Of a stretch of 19,762 nucleotides of DNA, positions 9,581-19,164 are shown piece by piece. This DNA comes from Jimgerdemannia flammicorona (lineage: Eukaryota > Mucoromycota > Endogonomycetes > Endogonales > Endogonaceae): the NCBI GenBank assembly GCA_003990745.1, contig RBNI01002091.1:1-19762 (forward strand). The letters run 5' to 3'. The translations under genes were made by a program, and so were the position numbers. The notes under the pieces were generated by a model. It did no database searches. It saw nothing but the letters and a program-made list of their open reading frames with translations, and was not told where the DNA came from. How positions within the stretch are numbered: position 1 is the stretch's first letter; the number at the start of each line of letters is the position of its first letter.

Positions 9581-9667
9581 TTTTTTTGGAGGGGGTGAGG
9601 AGGGGAGAGGAGGAGACAGTCCACAATACGTCAATAAGATGTTGTGCGAAACGATGACACCCAAACG

Positions 9668-9693
9668 AAAAAAAAAAAAAAAAAAAAAAAAAA
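9668..9693. repeat. Homopolymer A26
   Basis: A run of 26 A. No LINE or SINE body was recognised on its left, so it is left as a simple repeat. It marks the right limit of the block-1 repeat and the start of a different, more GC-balanced segment. Confidence 0.9.
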
Positions 9694-9704
9694 CTAGCTC
9701 AACT

Positions 9705-9890
9705 ATTGCTAAAAACCGGACTCGATATCAACTCGGTATCTATCACCATCTTGATGTCATCGCTCTTCACCTCCTCGTCCACATTTATATTCTCAGACGA
9801 AAGCGGAGACGATGGCGGCGCCATCAGTTGTGTTGGAAGAATCGGTGGCCGGAGTGGAATTCGCAGTAGAAGCCTGTGAAAATGTAGAGT
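9705..9890 (-). other. Possible coding fragment of unknown function
   Basis: On the minus strand an ATG at 9821 opens a 41-codon frame rich in Ser, Asp and Glu (MAPPSSPLSSENINVDEEVK...) that stops just before the A-tract. The alternative frame just upstream is Ser/Thr-rich. Either could be a linker or tail exon. No family is recognised, and only the composition and the nearby minus-strand LRR exons argue for it. Confidence 0.2.
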
Positions 9891-10182
9891 GACGTTAATT
9901 GGACTCGCATTTTCTATTAATAAACCAATTCTAACGTTAACCAAGTAAAGCTGTGGTCAGACAAAATACCACCTTTCCAAACGAGGAGGCGAGGAAATCA
10001 TCTGCAGCAAAAATAGGTCTAATTATAATAACTGTTAGCAGGACCCAAATCACATTCGAGAAGTGATATTGAAACCCCAATAACCATTCTGTCTCAATAA
10101 CTCTCCAACTTACATTGTTGAACCTTTATTAGATCCGGCGACCAATCCCACACGTCAGATCACACAACCTGTCTGTCGCATG

Positions 10183-10217
<35 letters not shown>
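10183..10217. repeat. Homopolymer A35
   Basis: A run of 35 A just downstream (in gene sense) of the decayed LRR exons. It is a poly(T) on the LRR coding strand, so it is not a poly(A) tail of that gene. No retroelement body is visible beside it. Confidence 0.9.
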
Positions 10218-10220
<3 letters not shown>

Positions 10221-10312
10221 GAACGGTTTTGTGCGTCATGCCTACAAGGTTTGGACACGCTCGTAAAGCAGATGGCATACCTGTGTTGAGTCGAGTTCCC
10301 AAAATCTGGCCA

Positions 10313-10552
10313 ATCCAAAAATTTCCAGAGGTCAAGGTCATATTCTGCTTCAAATACTCGGCTAGGGCGTGTGCCCCCTCATCGCCAATGCTGTTCCTTG
10401 AGAAATGAACAACCACGCACACATCGTGAGCTTGATTCTATTGCGCAACCGCATCAATTGCTTTACACCTTGGAGATTCAGCGAAGTCAAGGTCGTGTTC
10501 TGCTTCAAACACTCGGCAAAGAAGCGTGCCCCCTTGTGGCCGATGCTGTTCG
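10313..10552 (-). pseudogene. Leucine-rich-repeat gene remnant, one 28-residue repeat per exon
   Basis: Exon a (10552-10469) is exactly 84 nt and encodes NSIGHKGARFFAECLKQNTT followed by LTSLNLQ, a textbook ribonuclease-inhibitor-type LRR unit. It is bounded by CTTAG and a GTGTAA donor, in phase 1. Exon b begins at 10396 with NSIGDEGAHALAEYLKQNMT, preceded by a 72-nt intron similar to the intron upstream of exon a. In exon b the aligned acceptor has shifted by one base (frame break) and the donor position reads AT instead of GT, so it is decayed. In animals and many fungi such repeats occur in NLR-like or Ran-GAP-like proteins, binding protein ligands. No other domain of such a protein is present, so the original function cannot be named. 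Confidence 0.65.
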
Positions 10553-10709
10553 CTAAGAAATGAACAGGAGGGAATGAGCGAACATGCACACATCGTGAAC
10601 TTGATTCCATTGCACGGCGTCCAACAATAATTTCGGCCAATCCTCATGGAAATACGATGCGAAATGTCAACTGGCCGAAAAACCCACAGGTGTTTACTGG
10701 CCTAATTAG

Positions 10710-10958
10710 TTCCATCGGCCATACTGTGTTGTGCCGGCCTTACGGAATTCATTTCACACGCTCGTCGTTGTACGACCTGTGCAACCTTTCGGTGCTCCGG
10801 GTATGCTTAGAGAACAGAAGACCATTCCGACCACGATACCTTGTCGCTATTCTGACCACTCTGCCAACCTCGATATCACTCGAGAGCTCGACAACGGCTT
10901 AGACTCCACAGTCCCCTCCACCTCGCACGACTCTAACAAGGCTCGCTGCCAGACATAA
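10710..10958 (+). other. Putative orphan terminal exon, unknown protein
   Basis: Acceptor-like CTAATTAG ends at 10709. The frame then stays open for 82 codons with coding-like codon use and ends at TAA 10956-10958. It starts FHRPYCVVPALRNSFHTLVV and continues with VRPVQPFGAPG, then a Ser/Thr/Asp-rich tail. GC content is higher than in neighbouring repeats. No upstream exon is recognised; the region before it is the antisense LRR remnant. It could be a gene fragment moved here by a transposon. Confidence 0.3.
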
Positions 10959-11352
10959 TTGCTCCCACCATTTTCTTCCGTTCGAGTCGTGCTTCAATAG
11001 CCACAATCAGCATAAACATTTCAGTCCCGCATCAAAGCGCGTCCTTACGTACACCTGCCGGAATCCTGCGACACAGTCCTTAGCCTGGCGTGATCCGGCA
11101 CAGATATTCGACCTGGTGACCTCAAGTTTCCGTTCCCGCGCTGGAATCGGGAGAGGGAGGGGAGATGGAGGAATGGTTGTGTCGGCGACATGAGTTCTCA
11201 ATTTTTTGAGGCCTGGAAGAACGTTTTCTGGGAACCAGAATCTCGTGAGCCAGCCGGCAAGGTGGAAGGGGTGGAGGTTTAGGTGGATGTATTGTGTAGT
11301 ATATGATTGGTTTGCTATGTGTTGGGTGAGTTGACAGAACACATCCTCATGA

Positions 11353-11795
11353 CCCCTATGCCATTCAATCGCACATGCGTATGCACAAGATAATTCACGA
11401 GGTCGACTACGTAACGGCACCGTCATCAGCCTGATGGAGGCGCTCAACGTCCCTACCACCGACAAGACTGTCATCACATACTTGGAGGACGAGTTGAGTT
11501 TCGCTGACTTCGGTAGATCAGAGTTTGTAGACGTGTTGTGGTGTGTGTGGTTAGGATTGACTATGCGATTTTCACTTTGTGCGGTATTTAGTATTATTTC
11601 TTCCTTCCCCTTCTCAATTACTACGTCTGCTTCTTCTGTCTTAATCTATATTACCCGTTTTCCCTGCCATGCTGCAGATCGTCGACTCCATCAACCACAT
11701 CCTGTGGACCAACAACTGGGAGGGAGATAGAGAGAAGGACATGAAGCACTGGAAACTATTCGAACCATGCATGAGGACAGATGATCGAGAATGAG
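11353..11795 (+). other. Putative spliced gene fragment, unknown function
   Basis: Frame 11353 reads a coding-like stretch including VISLMEALNVPTTDKTVITY and LEDELSFADFGRSEF. A pyrimidine-rich intron follows, from GT near 11544 to CTGCAG at 11677. A second segment from 11678 reads IVDSINHILWTNNWEGDREK, then DMKHWKLFEPCMRT, to TGA at 11793-11795. A further upstream piece at 11190-11261 (ATG, 24 codons, ending ESREPAGK before GTGGAA) may be a first exon, but phases do not join cleanly to the next piece. No family is recognised. It may be a decayed gene. Confidence 0.3.
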
Positions 11796-12640
11796 TTGCA
11801 GTGGAATAGTTTCCATGACGTGGTGAGATGACTTTCTTGTATGTGTGAGATATTGTTTTCTTATTTGTAAATCTTGGCGAGTGTGCAATATGACTGGGTA
11901 GTCATCATGGTTGCGGCCAATAGCACTTGTATCAGTAATGAAAACCAAGGCACCCAAGTATTTTTGAGCTTGTTATCCCTTCCAAAACACTTTGCTACTC
12001 GGATTGTGTTGAAATGGCAAAGACGATGAACCAATGTTTTGGAGTCTTCACCGCCAGCTACCAGTCACGTGAATCTCCAATTAAGCGACCTAAAAACATT
12101 CCTGTCAATTTACATCCTTTTCTACATAATATTCTGCATTGAAATGTGGTTGGAAGCCCATGAATAAAGGCTAAGAATGGACCGGCACAAGTTGCTTTGG
12201 AATACTGGCCTAACTATGGAGATTTGACACCGATCGACACAGATGTTACTTGTTTTGGATTTGGGTCGTCATCAACCCAGCTAGAAAATTAGTTGCTAAC
12301 ATATAAAGACTGGTCGAAAACGTAGTAAATTAAGTAAGACGTCGCAAGGCAACTGGCCAAGTCTAACAAAGATATCCCCTATGAGAAGAAAAAGAAACGG
12401 ACTCTTTAGCAGCAATCACGCTAATGGCGACGATAGCTTTGGTAGATATTTGGGCTTAGCTATGGTAGCAACATTTGGCACACATGGGCTTGGTGGACTC
12501 GACGGAAAAAGGCAAGGTGAGGGTGTTATGGCTAGTTTGGCACATGACGGTGGCACGTTGACTTGTGTTGGCTTGTACTTGTCAATCACGTCCACTGATC
12601 TTGACTAATAATTGATCAAAAATCCGTGTGAAAGAAATGG
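11796..12640. other. Gene-poor stretch, no feature recognised
   Basis: No ORF here has coding character or splice support. The longest (12381-12608, plus) has no recognised motif. No repeat shared with the rest of the window was noticed until about 12640. Confidence 0.5.
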
Positions 12641-13330
12641 CCTTTCCAAAGCATTAATAAATATAAAATTAATAACATGCCATTGTTCATTCTGATGATT
12701 GCAAAGGTGTGCGTTGCTCTGTCGCGCATTCGCAACCTCAAAAGCCTTGGTATCCTTGGCGATTTCATTGTCTTTGCGCTCTTACGTGCCTTCAAGTCGT
12801 GTTTCCACCTTGAACGATCAATATGAGGCGCGCGCATACCACGAGCGATAAAGGACTCCAGCAACGGAGCAATCCACGGATGATAAACTGTCCTCAGTAA
12901 TACAGAGCTGGCAATTCGTAAAGATAAATTGGTGGCCCTACGAAACGTGGTACAATCCTGAAAGGGCTGTGTGAGATTTACTTCCGAGGCTGGTGCGCAT
13001 ATCCCTACCATTACTATGAACATGGTACAGTCGGAAATTGAATTGATGAGCCGAGACTGCCACGCCATGTGCTGTGGCATTGTGCATAAAAATCAGGGCC
13101 TATGGGTTGAGGTACTATTAGGGGTCGCCGCCTCAAACGGCTCCCTAGGAAAATGCGGGCAAAAGTGCCTGCAAAATATTTTACTTACCTGTAGTAGGGG
13201 GGTACGTGCCTCTCACATGTGTATTGAAACCCGTCCTCGTTAAGGAAGCGATGACGGTGGTAAACCCCTGCGCATGTTAGCCACCGTGTTTTCAGCCTCG
13301 TGTAGTCCGAGATAGCCCACCGCATAGTTT
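12640..13330 (+). repeat. Dispersed repeat, copy A
   Basis: Two parts match copy B at 16675-17370. Part 1 (about 12640-12800), CTTTCCAAA-CATTAATAAAT onwards, is in the same orientation in both. Part 2 (about 12905-13330) matches the reverse complement of 16870-17335; shared words include AACGTGGTACAATCCTGAAA, AGGGCTGTG and AAATATTTTAC. In part 2 a frame reading ETWYNPERAV then RF-SEAGA is shared with copy B, but copy A has two extra bases (GTGTGAG against GTGAG) that break it. Part 2 also carries a small hairpin word TGC(G/A)GGCAAAA-TGCCTGC. The identity of the element is unknown; changes fall in all codon positions. Confidence 0.6.
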
Positions 13331-13514
13331 CATGCATGCTGTCAACTGAGCAGCTAGATCCAAACCGGGAGGGTATCCCAAAACTGTTTCATATTCACTC
13401 ACGGCTCAAAAGGATAACATGATCTAATAGGGTCGACGAGTGTCGGGGTGTGACCGTGGTAAAGGACGGTTATCAAATTTTTATGTTACCCCCTGAGAGG
13501 ATCGACAAGTGGGC

Positions 13515-13665
13515 AAAAATAAAAATGAAAATCCGTGTGACGTTCTTTTGATGGAACCCGACAACGTTCCATGATGTCCAAATTTTATTTGACTTGTCCG
13601 ACTGTGATGGGTGACCCGTCCCGGTTGATCCATTCGGAGCAAAGTTGGGAGGTATATTGCTGAAA
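13515..13665 (+). repeat. Dispersed repeat tail, copy A side
   Basis: This aligns with 17640-17890. Shared words are AATCCGTGTG / AGTCCGTGTG, TTTATTTGACT, GGGTGACC and AGTTGGGAGGTAT. Together with AATAGGGTCGAC at 13429-13440 (also 17376-17387), it shows that copies A and B share right flanks in the same orientation. Confidence 0.55.
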
Positions 13666-13878
13666 ATGGAACTCGGGAATTTTTTCAGCGTTGCTCGAAT
13701 ACATAGGAGGCCTTCAAGTGGCTAAAGATACCCGCATTATTTGAAAGCTCGTATGGTGTACTTTATTAATGTTTTAGGATTGCGAATTTGGAATCCAACA
13801 GACAGATGTCCTCATTTTATTTGATTTGCCCGACAACAATCATCTCATGAAAAGAATAATACAGCTTCATTGTACATG

Positions 13879-15097
13879 TTACGCCATTGTTATATCATCT
13901 GCTTTTTCCTCGACGGCTTCTACTTTAGTAGTTGTTTCTGTTTCAGATGCTCTTCTGAGATGGTTTACGACTGCCTTAATAATGAGGCAAACCATGCAAA
14001 AGCATAGAATTAAATTGAACCAGAAGAAGCCCACAATCTAAAGGTGAAACGATTTCCACAATATTAGAAAATGACCTTTAGCTGGGGGACGCTTGACACA
14101 TTGAATCTGATATATAGAATGCACTCACATCAGTCGTACAGGCGCCCGTAGGGACACCAATTTGTGCACTTCGTATAGATGTCATTGCAAAGAGCATTGT
14201 AGCACCGAGAGAACTGTAACCAATAATCTCTTGAATATCTTTCGGGTGTTCCTGTATGGTATATGGTTATAATATGTTAATCAAGATCTCAGATTATCAC
14301 ATTACCAGTAAACATGAAAATGGCCGAGAAATTTTACCTCTTTAAAGAATACAAACTTCATTGTCAAGAAAGTGTACAAGACAATTATAATCCACATTGC
14401 TGTCACTAACAATATACTATTCAATAATACACTATTAGCCAACTTGATCAATGATAATTAAAAACGGTAACACAATACAAGATGATAACTGGATTGATTG
14501 AACCTACCTGAAACCCTTCACCAAATTCGTTCTCTCAAAATCGCAAAAAAAAACAAATCCGTCCGATGTCTCGAATAATTGTCCATTACCACGTAGCGAC
14601 GGATAGTTGCAATATATGGTAATGTTCGTTTTTGGTGCCACCGACGACGTTTGGTTATTGTAGACAACAGAGAAGAGTCCATAGACACTCCATGTATCAA
14701 ATGGATAGAGTTTTGATTGTCCAAACAGATCCGGTGAGCTATCCACCCCTTTCAAAGCATTAATAGAGGAATTGACTTTGAATTCCCCTGGCTTATCGCC
14801 CATGGTAACGTTGATCGCCTTAGCAAGCTGACCGGCGTCGTTGTGGAAATCATTATAGGGCTTAAAATCGTAATAAATCTGGAAAGTAAAGTCGTCGAAG
14901 GAAAGTTTTTGGAAAAATATAGAGAAAGTGAAATCTGTGTTGATATATCCGTCGCTCGACGCAGATGCATATTTTTCTTGATCCCAGATATACTTAGAGA
15001 TAGTCACGGCTGCAATGACGGCAATGAAGATGAAGAAAGGGATGAGGAATTTCTTGAACGAAATGCGGAACTTGGGTATCTGGCCTAGGGTAAACAT
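13879..15097 (-). CDS. DUF4436 family membrane protein, four exons, complete
   Basis: Exons on the minus strand: 15097-14508, 14416-14338, 14251-14129, 14037-13879 (stop TAA 13881-13879). GT-AG introns are 91, 86 and 91 nt with agreeing phases, giving 316 residues. ATG 15097 (A at -3, AAAATG) is preferred to in-frame ATG 15208, which has poor context and adds 37 residues. Layout: basic N-terminus; membrane segment at about 17-37; lumenal or extracellular domain to about 196 with the conserved-looking YPFDTWSVY (131-139) and sequons N96, N109, N148, N158; membrane segments at about 198-217, 230-250 and 265-286; charged tail with Glu/Lys. One N-terminal and three C-terminal membrane segments around a YPFD-containing domain is the DUF4436 pattern. 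The function of that family is unknown. It is the only apparently intact gene here, with repeats on both sides. Confidence 0.85.
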
Positions 15098-15740
15098 TTT
15101 AAGGGGTCTCGACAAAATTGAAAGTTGACGGTAAACTCCGCAGGTTGTCTCTCTACTTATAGCAGATTTCAACAGCAACGATAACCCGTTGCAAACAGAA
15201 AGTGGCATGAGAGATCTGCTCCTGGGAAAAACTTTGACTCCGAAAAATTAAAACTGGACCAATCCTCCGATGGCCTTTGGACACCAGTAACAATGTCAGT
15301 CCTCGTGCGCATTAGAGCGGATAACCGTCCGTTTCGATCTGATCCGTCCGGTCCGTCATGTCTGAGCGTGCATAAATACCAAATTGGGGAGCTTTTCATG
15401 CGGCCGTTCGGTTTTACAGAATGCCCACGCCTTGGGGCATTTGGAGAGAGCAATTCTGTGATGCATGATTTGTCAGTGGACGGAAAGTCCATACCATTAT
15501 GGACAGATGTTTTTGTTACGAAATTTTGTAACTAACCAACTGGATGGCTACTTTGGTAATGAGATGACAGAAAACTTGGTGATGGTTCTTCCATCCAATG
15601 TATGGATGACTTTCCGGTAGGAGATCCTCATTTGACTGCAAGTCAGAAGAACCTTAATGATGGGACGCTGATCTGCGGATCCTAGTGCCCGGAGTAGCAC
15701 AACCCGACCCAGAGGTCAGGATCACGCCATTTACCGATCA
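15098..15740. other. Intergenic region upstream of the DUF4436 gene
   Basis: No supported gene. Near 15300-15345 a short piece (GCATTAGAGCGGATAACCGT and following TCGATCTG) resembles a unit of the ~130-bp array, so repeat decay reaches this far. The minus-strand promoter of the DUF4436 gene should lie in the left part. No TATA box was assigned. Confidence 0.45.
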
Positions 15741-15844
15741 AATTGGATTTACGGCAGTTGTCGCACATCGTTCTGCGCTTTTTCGTGTATATGTTCTTCT
15801 TTAGGGCGAGAATCAAGGAAGTTACACAATCCCGTCATGTCATA

Positions 15845-16350
15845 TTTAACCATAAATGTGCATTCGAGCACATAACCGTCCAGTCTCGTCTTCGATGGCC
15901 TGGGCACGAACATACCAACTATGCCGTGTAATCCGACAAGGAGATGCACTAGAGCGATTATCCGTCCAATCTCGTTTTCGATGGAACCGTATCCCTCGGA
16001 TTTGGCAATGTCAGTGCCAAACAGGGCCTGGAAGTCATCCTCACCGTCAAGTGATTGACGCCATCAAATACGCTGTGTAATCCGCGCCTAAGGAGCGAAA
16101 AACAGTCTGGTTCGATACACATGAACACATATCCCTCGGATTTGGCCAAACAGGGTTGGCAGTCACACTCGCCATCAGATGACTGACGCCACCAACTTCT
16201 AAGCATCCCTCGGATTAGGCTAAACCATGAGACGATCAACTATGCCGTGTAATCCGACTGTATCCTGTCACGGTTCTCGTCTTCGATGGTCTGGGCCGAA
16301 CCCGTCAGAGCTTGACAGTCACACTCACCATCTGATGGCGATTGTGTAAT
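15845..16350. repeat. Degenerate ~130-bp tandem array, block 2
   Basis: These are the same units as at 8085-8690, in the same orientation. The GTGTAATC(C) word occurs at 15926, 16075, 16247 and near 16344, spaced 97-172 bp. CCCTCGGATTTGGC(C)AA, GGCAGTCACACTC and TTCGATGG-CTGGGC recur. Units are diverged and partly deleted. The left flank (CAGTTGTCGCACAT, 15757 on) matches that of block 1 at about 8018. Confidence 0.65.
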
Positions 16351-16674
16351 CGAGATTTGCATAGTTACACGAGGACAGACTGCGTCGGCTTGACCGTGCA
16401 CATGTCCTTTTTTAGATCGAAGATTGCATAGTTATACGTACACTGTACATATTGCACCCAAATATCTTACGAGTCAAGGAGATGTCATATTTAGCAAAAG
16501 AGCAGATCAAATGACGATTGTTGGATTATTAGAATGACACGTCGACTTGAGATAAACCGCGGTAAAGTCAGTCATGCCCATTGAAATGCTGTTATTGTGT
16601 GCAGAAACTTTCACTGTAAAATTATAACCGCATTAGTATGGATCCAGATCAATCGAAAATCCGATTATAGTGGC

Positions 16675-17390
16675 AGCAAACAATATGTGTAATAAATGGT
16701 CTTTCCAAAACATTAATAAATATAAAAAAAAAATAAGAACGTGGCATTGTTCATTCTATCGATTGCAAAGGCGTACGTTGCTCTATTGCACATTCACAAC
16801 CTTAAAGGCCTTGGCATCTTCTACAATTTCGATCTTGGCGTTATCGCAAGGCTGGCGAAATACACAGAGGACATGGTACAGGAACCGGTTCGGCTGCAGG
16901 CTCTCTCTGAAAATATCATGACTAACATGCGTAGGTTTTTACCGCCGCCATCGCTTCGTTTACGCAAACATATCTGTACACAGTGTACGAGGCGCGTACA
17001 TCCCATACTATAGATATGTAAAATATTTCGCAGGCAGTTTTGCCTGCATTAAAGATGAATCCAGAGAGCACTCTCCTAGGGAGCAGTTTGGGGCGCGACA
17101 TGCCCTGATTTTAAATTTAAAATACACATAATGCCACAGCACATGGCGTGGCAGTCTCCTTGGCCCATCGATTCAAATTCCGACTGTACCGTGTTCATAG
17201 TAATGGTAAGGATCCGCGCACCAGCCTCGGAAGCAAATCTCACAGCCCTTTCAGGATTGTACCACGTTTCCGCAGGTGCCACCAATTTAAACTTTACCAA
17301 TTGCCAGCTTTGTAGTACTAGTCCGCCGCATTGTTTCCACAATTGTGTTATCTGATCGGCAGATACCATGACCTAATAGGGTCGACATGT
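16675..17390. repeat. Dispersed repeat, copy B with inverted middle
   Basis: Part 1 (16675-16860) matches copy A in direct orientation. Part 2 (about 16870-17370) matches copy A part 2 only as reverse complement. Then AATAGGGTCGAC at 17376-17387 is again direct. On the minus strand part 2 holds an open frame of 97 codons (17369-17076) beginning MVSADQITQLWKQCGG and containing ETWYNPERAVRFASEAGA; copy A has the same words with a frameshift. No protein family is recognised. It may be a fragment of a former transposon gene. Confidence 0.6.
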
Positions 17391-17432
17391 GACGCCAATG
17401 GGGTCTTCTTGCTCTGAATACGGGAGGTTCTA

Positions 17433-17535
17433 CTATGGGTCCCAATTCAAATAGACGTAAACAAAACTTTAATTATAATAAAAACGCCACATATTTCAAC
17501 CTCTTGTTTACACCTATTTGAATTGGGGCCCATAG
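17433..17535. mobile_element. Mariner-type MITE 2, 103 bp
   Basis: Perfectly delimited: TA (17431-17432), CTATGGG(T)CCCAATTCAA start, inverted end at 17535, TA (17536-17537). The inverted repeats run about 32 bp with few mismatches (common core CCCAATTCAAATAG and TAAACAA). The end shares CTATG, an AATAG-like word and TAAACAA with MITE 1 at 8742. Confidence 0.85.
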
Positions 17536-17537
17536 TA

Positions 17538-17627
17538 CTATGCGACACAAGTCTAACAGCCATAAACAAACCCGATATCATCACATATATCTATTGTAAA
17601 ATAGACCATTCGACCTGTGTCGCATAG
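17538..17627. mobile_element. Mariner-type MITE 3, 90 bp, sharing a TA with MITE 2
   Basis: It begins CTATGCGACACA at 17538 and ends in the complementary TGTGTCGCATAG at 17627. It is flanked by TA at 17536-17537 (also the right duplication of MITE 2) and TA at 17628-17629. The centre, ATCATCACATATATCTATTG, matches the reverse complement of the centre of MITE 1. One arm has lost about 10 bp. Confidence 0.85.
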
Positions 17628-17639
17628 TACAAGTAGGAA

Positions 17640-17890
17640 AAAATAATGAAAGTCCGTGTGCTGTATTCTGGGTGGAACTCAACGACGTTCAACCTGACTT
17701 TGGTCATCCCGACAACGTGCATCCGGGTCCGGGGAACGTTTTCAGGATGAGTTAAGTCGGGATGAACGACCCAAAAATCGCTACACGCATCAGTCTGACA
17801 AGTCAAATAAAATTTATTTGACTGACGGGTGACCTGTTCTGGGTCGATCCGTTCCGTCCGGAGCACTAGAGTTGGGAGGTATCGCTGCAA
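17640..17890 (+). repeat. Dispersed repeat tail, copy B side
   Basis: Matches 13515-13665 (see words there) and extends through TTGGGAGGTAT at about 17873. Copy B has about 100 bp more, including two GTCGGGATGA-like words in opposite sense at about 17707 and 17757 that could fold. Confidence 0.5.
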
Positions 17891-17989
17891 ATGGAGTTCC
17901 CTTGCTCGGTTATCAAAGTGTATGTTACCCATGGGCGTTTTTTCTGAATACAGAACATTCCATTCTCAGTCAAATATATAAAAACTATA

Positions 17990-18160
17990 TCGTGTAATCC
18001 AAGCCAAGGGGCTCGGATTAGGTAATGTCAGTGCTAAACCATCAGACTATTGGACGCCATCAATATGTCGTGTAATCCTGTCGCGGTTCTCGTCGATGGT
18101 CTGGGCCGACTCGGATTTGGCCAAACAGGGCTTGGCAGTCACACTCACCACATGACGAGA
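17990..18160. repeat. ~130-bp array, short third cluster
   Basis: Two partial units with GTGTAATCC at 17992 and 18070, TGGACGCCATCAA, GATGGTCTGGGC, and TTGGCCAAACAGGGCTTGGC followed by AGTCACACTCACCA. Same orientation as the other clusters. Confidence 0.6.
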
Positions 18161-18302
18161 TTTGCAATACACATGGTACCATTTGAGGCGGCCACTTTTA
18201 AAATGTTTACTTTGGTGGCTTAGTATGTCGAAAAAAAAACAGGAAGTAACCTTTTAAAAGTGGTCTGATCTGGAAACCTTGTGCCTCAAGATTGTTTGCT
18301 GA

Positions 18303-18460
18303 ACATCGATTGTTGGTAGCGGGCCAAGCAACAATTATCAGCTAAACCACGATTGCTAGCAGAACGACGATTGTTGGCCGAACGACGATTGTCGGCAAAA
18401 CGATTATTGGCAGAATGGCGATTGTTGGACTATTGGCAGAATAAAGCAGGAGAATTGACG
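18303..18460. repeat. 18-bp minisatellite, block 2
   Basis: Imperfect units of TTGTTGGCAGAACGACGA type, best preserved around 18350-18400. It ends in ATTGGCAGAATAA followed by AGGAGAATTGACGAC as in block 1. Confidence 0.75.
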
Positions 18461-19150
18461 ACACGTCACAACCAGTATCAGTATTTGTGACTATATACAT
18501 ATCCGAAACAAGTAGCTCCAGTGTCGATCGGCCACGCAAAAAAAAAAAAAAAAATGAAAATCAGCAAATGCGACTTTTTTCGTAAATTACCAAATAGTAA
18601 ACCTTGACTATATCCGCGGCCGAAATATGGTACGGTGATAAGGGCGGATGGACAATGAAGAAAGAGCGAGAATATTCGCGTGAAGGAATGAATAATAAAC
18701 CCGAAGGGAGAGAACGAACGGCGAGTCGAAAGAACCATATGCTAGATAGGTAAGAGAGACGATAAATCAGATAAGGTGAAGATATGTAAAATGCCGAATG
18801 GTATACTTAAATATAAAATATAATATGTATCTCTCTTTCAGAGAATATATGAGATGAAATTTTTCAAAAAAGGTACCAATCCAGAGGTACTGTTTAATAA
18901 ATTTCGCCTCATGAATATTACGGATTTTATATATTGAGTTATTCATTTATGCCTTTGTTGGATTTATATAATATAAAAATGAATTAAATTAGGCCACGAC
19001 AAAACGTCATTCGGGTTGCCTTCTGGTCTGGCCCATCAGGAGCACCAATTGAAAGCATAATGGCTTTTTGGCAAACTTTCCGAGTGTCAGGGTCTCCGTA
19101 CCCCTCCGGTCTATGGTCCCGGCAACCCTCCGCAGAAATATCGTGAGCAG
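18461..19150. other. Gene-poor stretch, no feature recognised
   Basis: It contains an A-run near 18539-18554 and an AT-rich part (about 18780-19000). No coding region is supported on either strand; the minus ORF at 18478-18738 has no motif and includes the poly(A) tract. Confidence 0.45.
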
Positions 19151-19164
19151 AGAGATGTCATTCT

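Noticed and set aside
9668..10217. A-tracts (A26, A35) as LINE or SINE tails
   Set aside because: No retroelement body or internal promoter was recognised on their 5' sides; kept as simple repeats.
11007..11477. 156-codon minus-strand ORF
   Set aside because: It is antisense to better exon-like segments on the plus strand and has no recognisable domain; likely a shadow.
12616..13080. 154-codon minus-strand ORF
   Set aside because: It is antisense through two unrelated parts of dispersed repeat copy A, and the frame is not preserved in copy B beyond a short stretch.
17858..17867. GGAGCACTA, identical to the right end of the hAT-like MITE
   Set aside because: Homology with 13630-13650 runs through both sides of this word and no inverted partner (TAGTGCTC) lies nearby, so it is not an element end.
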